Assembly (NCBI RefSeq): GCF_017811175.1
Contig: NZ_JACWIJ010000002.1
Location: 248,001 to 312,000 of the forward strand
Origin: Melaminivora jejuensis
Lineage (GTDB): Bacteria > Pseudomonadota > Gammaproteobacteria > Burkholderiales > Burkholderiaceae_C
Length of the DNA stretch: 64,000 nucleotides
Reading direction: 5' to 3'
Shown piece after piece: positions 63,898-64,000 of the stretch (positions within the stretch are counted from its first letter, which is position 1; each line of letters opens with the position of its first letter). The translations under genes and the position numbers were made by a program. The notes under the pieces were generated by a model that saw nothing but the letters and a program-made list of their open reading frames with translations, was not told where the DNA came from and did not search any database.

Positions 63898-64000
63898 GGC
63901 GGTGATTCTTGCACGCCGCCCATGCCCCTGTCATGCCTGCTGGCCGGGTCTGGCTGTCAGCTAGCTGACCCATCGGCAGCTGCTGCCCAGGCCCGCATTG

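Overview
The window is very GC-rich and has the gene content of a betaproteobacterium of the order Burkholderiales, most likely the family Comamonadaceae (Acidovorax / Alicycliphilus / Melaminivora type). The evidence is the methylcitrate operon with acnD and prpF, the cysI-DUF934-cysH-cysD-cysN order, dnaG followed by rpoD, and a short dispersed repeat with an ATAGCT core that I associate with this family. I see no rRNA or tRNA gene, no CRISPR array and no prophage. All functional calls come from reading translated sequence; no database search was run.

Layout. 1-1.6 kb: 5' part of valS. 1.8-6.9 kb: a TolC / membrane-fusion / two-permease export operon with no ATPase gene; the fusion gene carries an apparent frameshift. 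6.9-12.8 kb: ppsR divergent from ppsA, which is followed by a two-part sodium/solute symporter. 13-24.9 kb: small genes, the dnaG-rpoD block, an acyl-CoA ligase, an Ldh2-type oxidoreductase, suhB and a fused YflT/DUF2382 stress protein. 25-31.9 kb: trmJ, cysE, a PIN/RHH toxin-antitoxin pair, mog, darP, pmbA, a truncated Rpn gene and a WYL regulator with a zinc-ribbon partner. 32-38.7 kb: thiamine genes, with two TPP riboswitches controlling thiOSGE and cytX, plus thiD. 38.8-46.8 kb: a sulfate-assimilation operon (cysI, DUF934, cysH, cysD, cysN) followed by fdxA and a flavoprotein reductase that could supply electrons. 47-55 kb: mnmC, a TRIC-type membrane protein, yggX, an orphan sulfate-binding protein, an 848-bp IS5-like element and pseudogene debris. 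55-62.8 kb: the propionate (methylcitrate) operon with its divergent regulator. 62.9-64 kb: yefM-yoeB and hslR.

Three themes run through the region. First, about fifteen copies of a roughly 50-60 bp ATAGCT repeat lie mostly between genes, but some lie inside or at the ends of coding sequences (trmJ, cysN, an ABC permease, DUF934). Second, at four loci the repeat is followed, in the same relative order, by a GC-rich hairpin, forming a composite MITE-like unit; the hairpin alone also sits inside mnmC. Third, several otherwise good genes (hlyD-like, cysN, the flavoprotein reductase, the transposase) are each one base short next to a C or G run. This suggests homopolymer errors in the assembly, unless they are real lesions.
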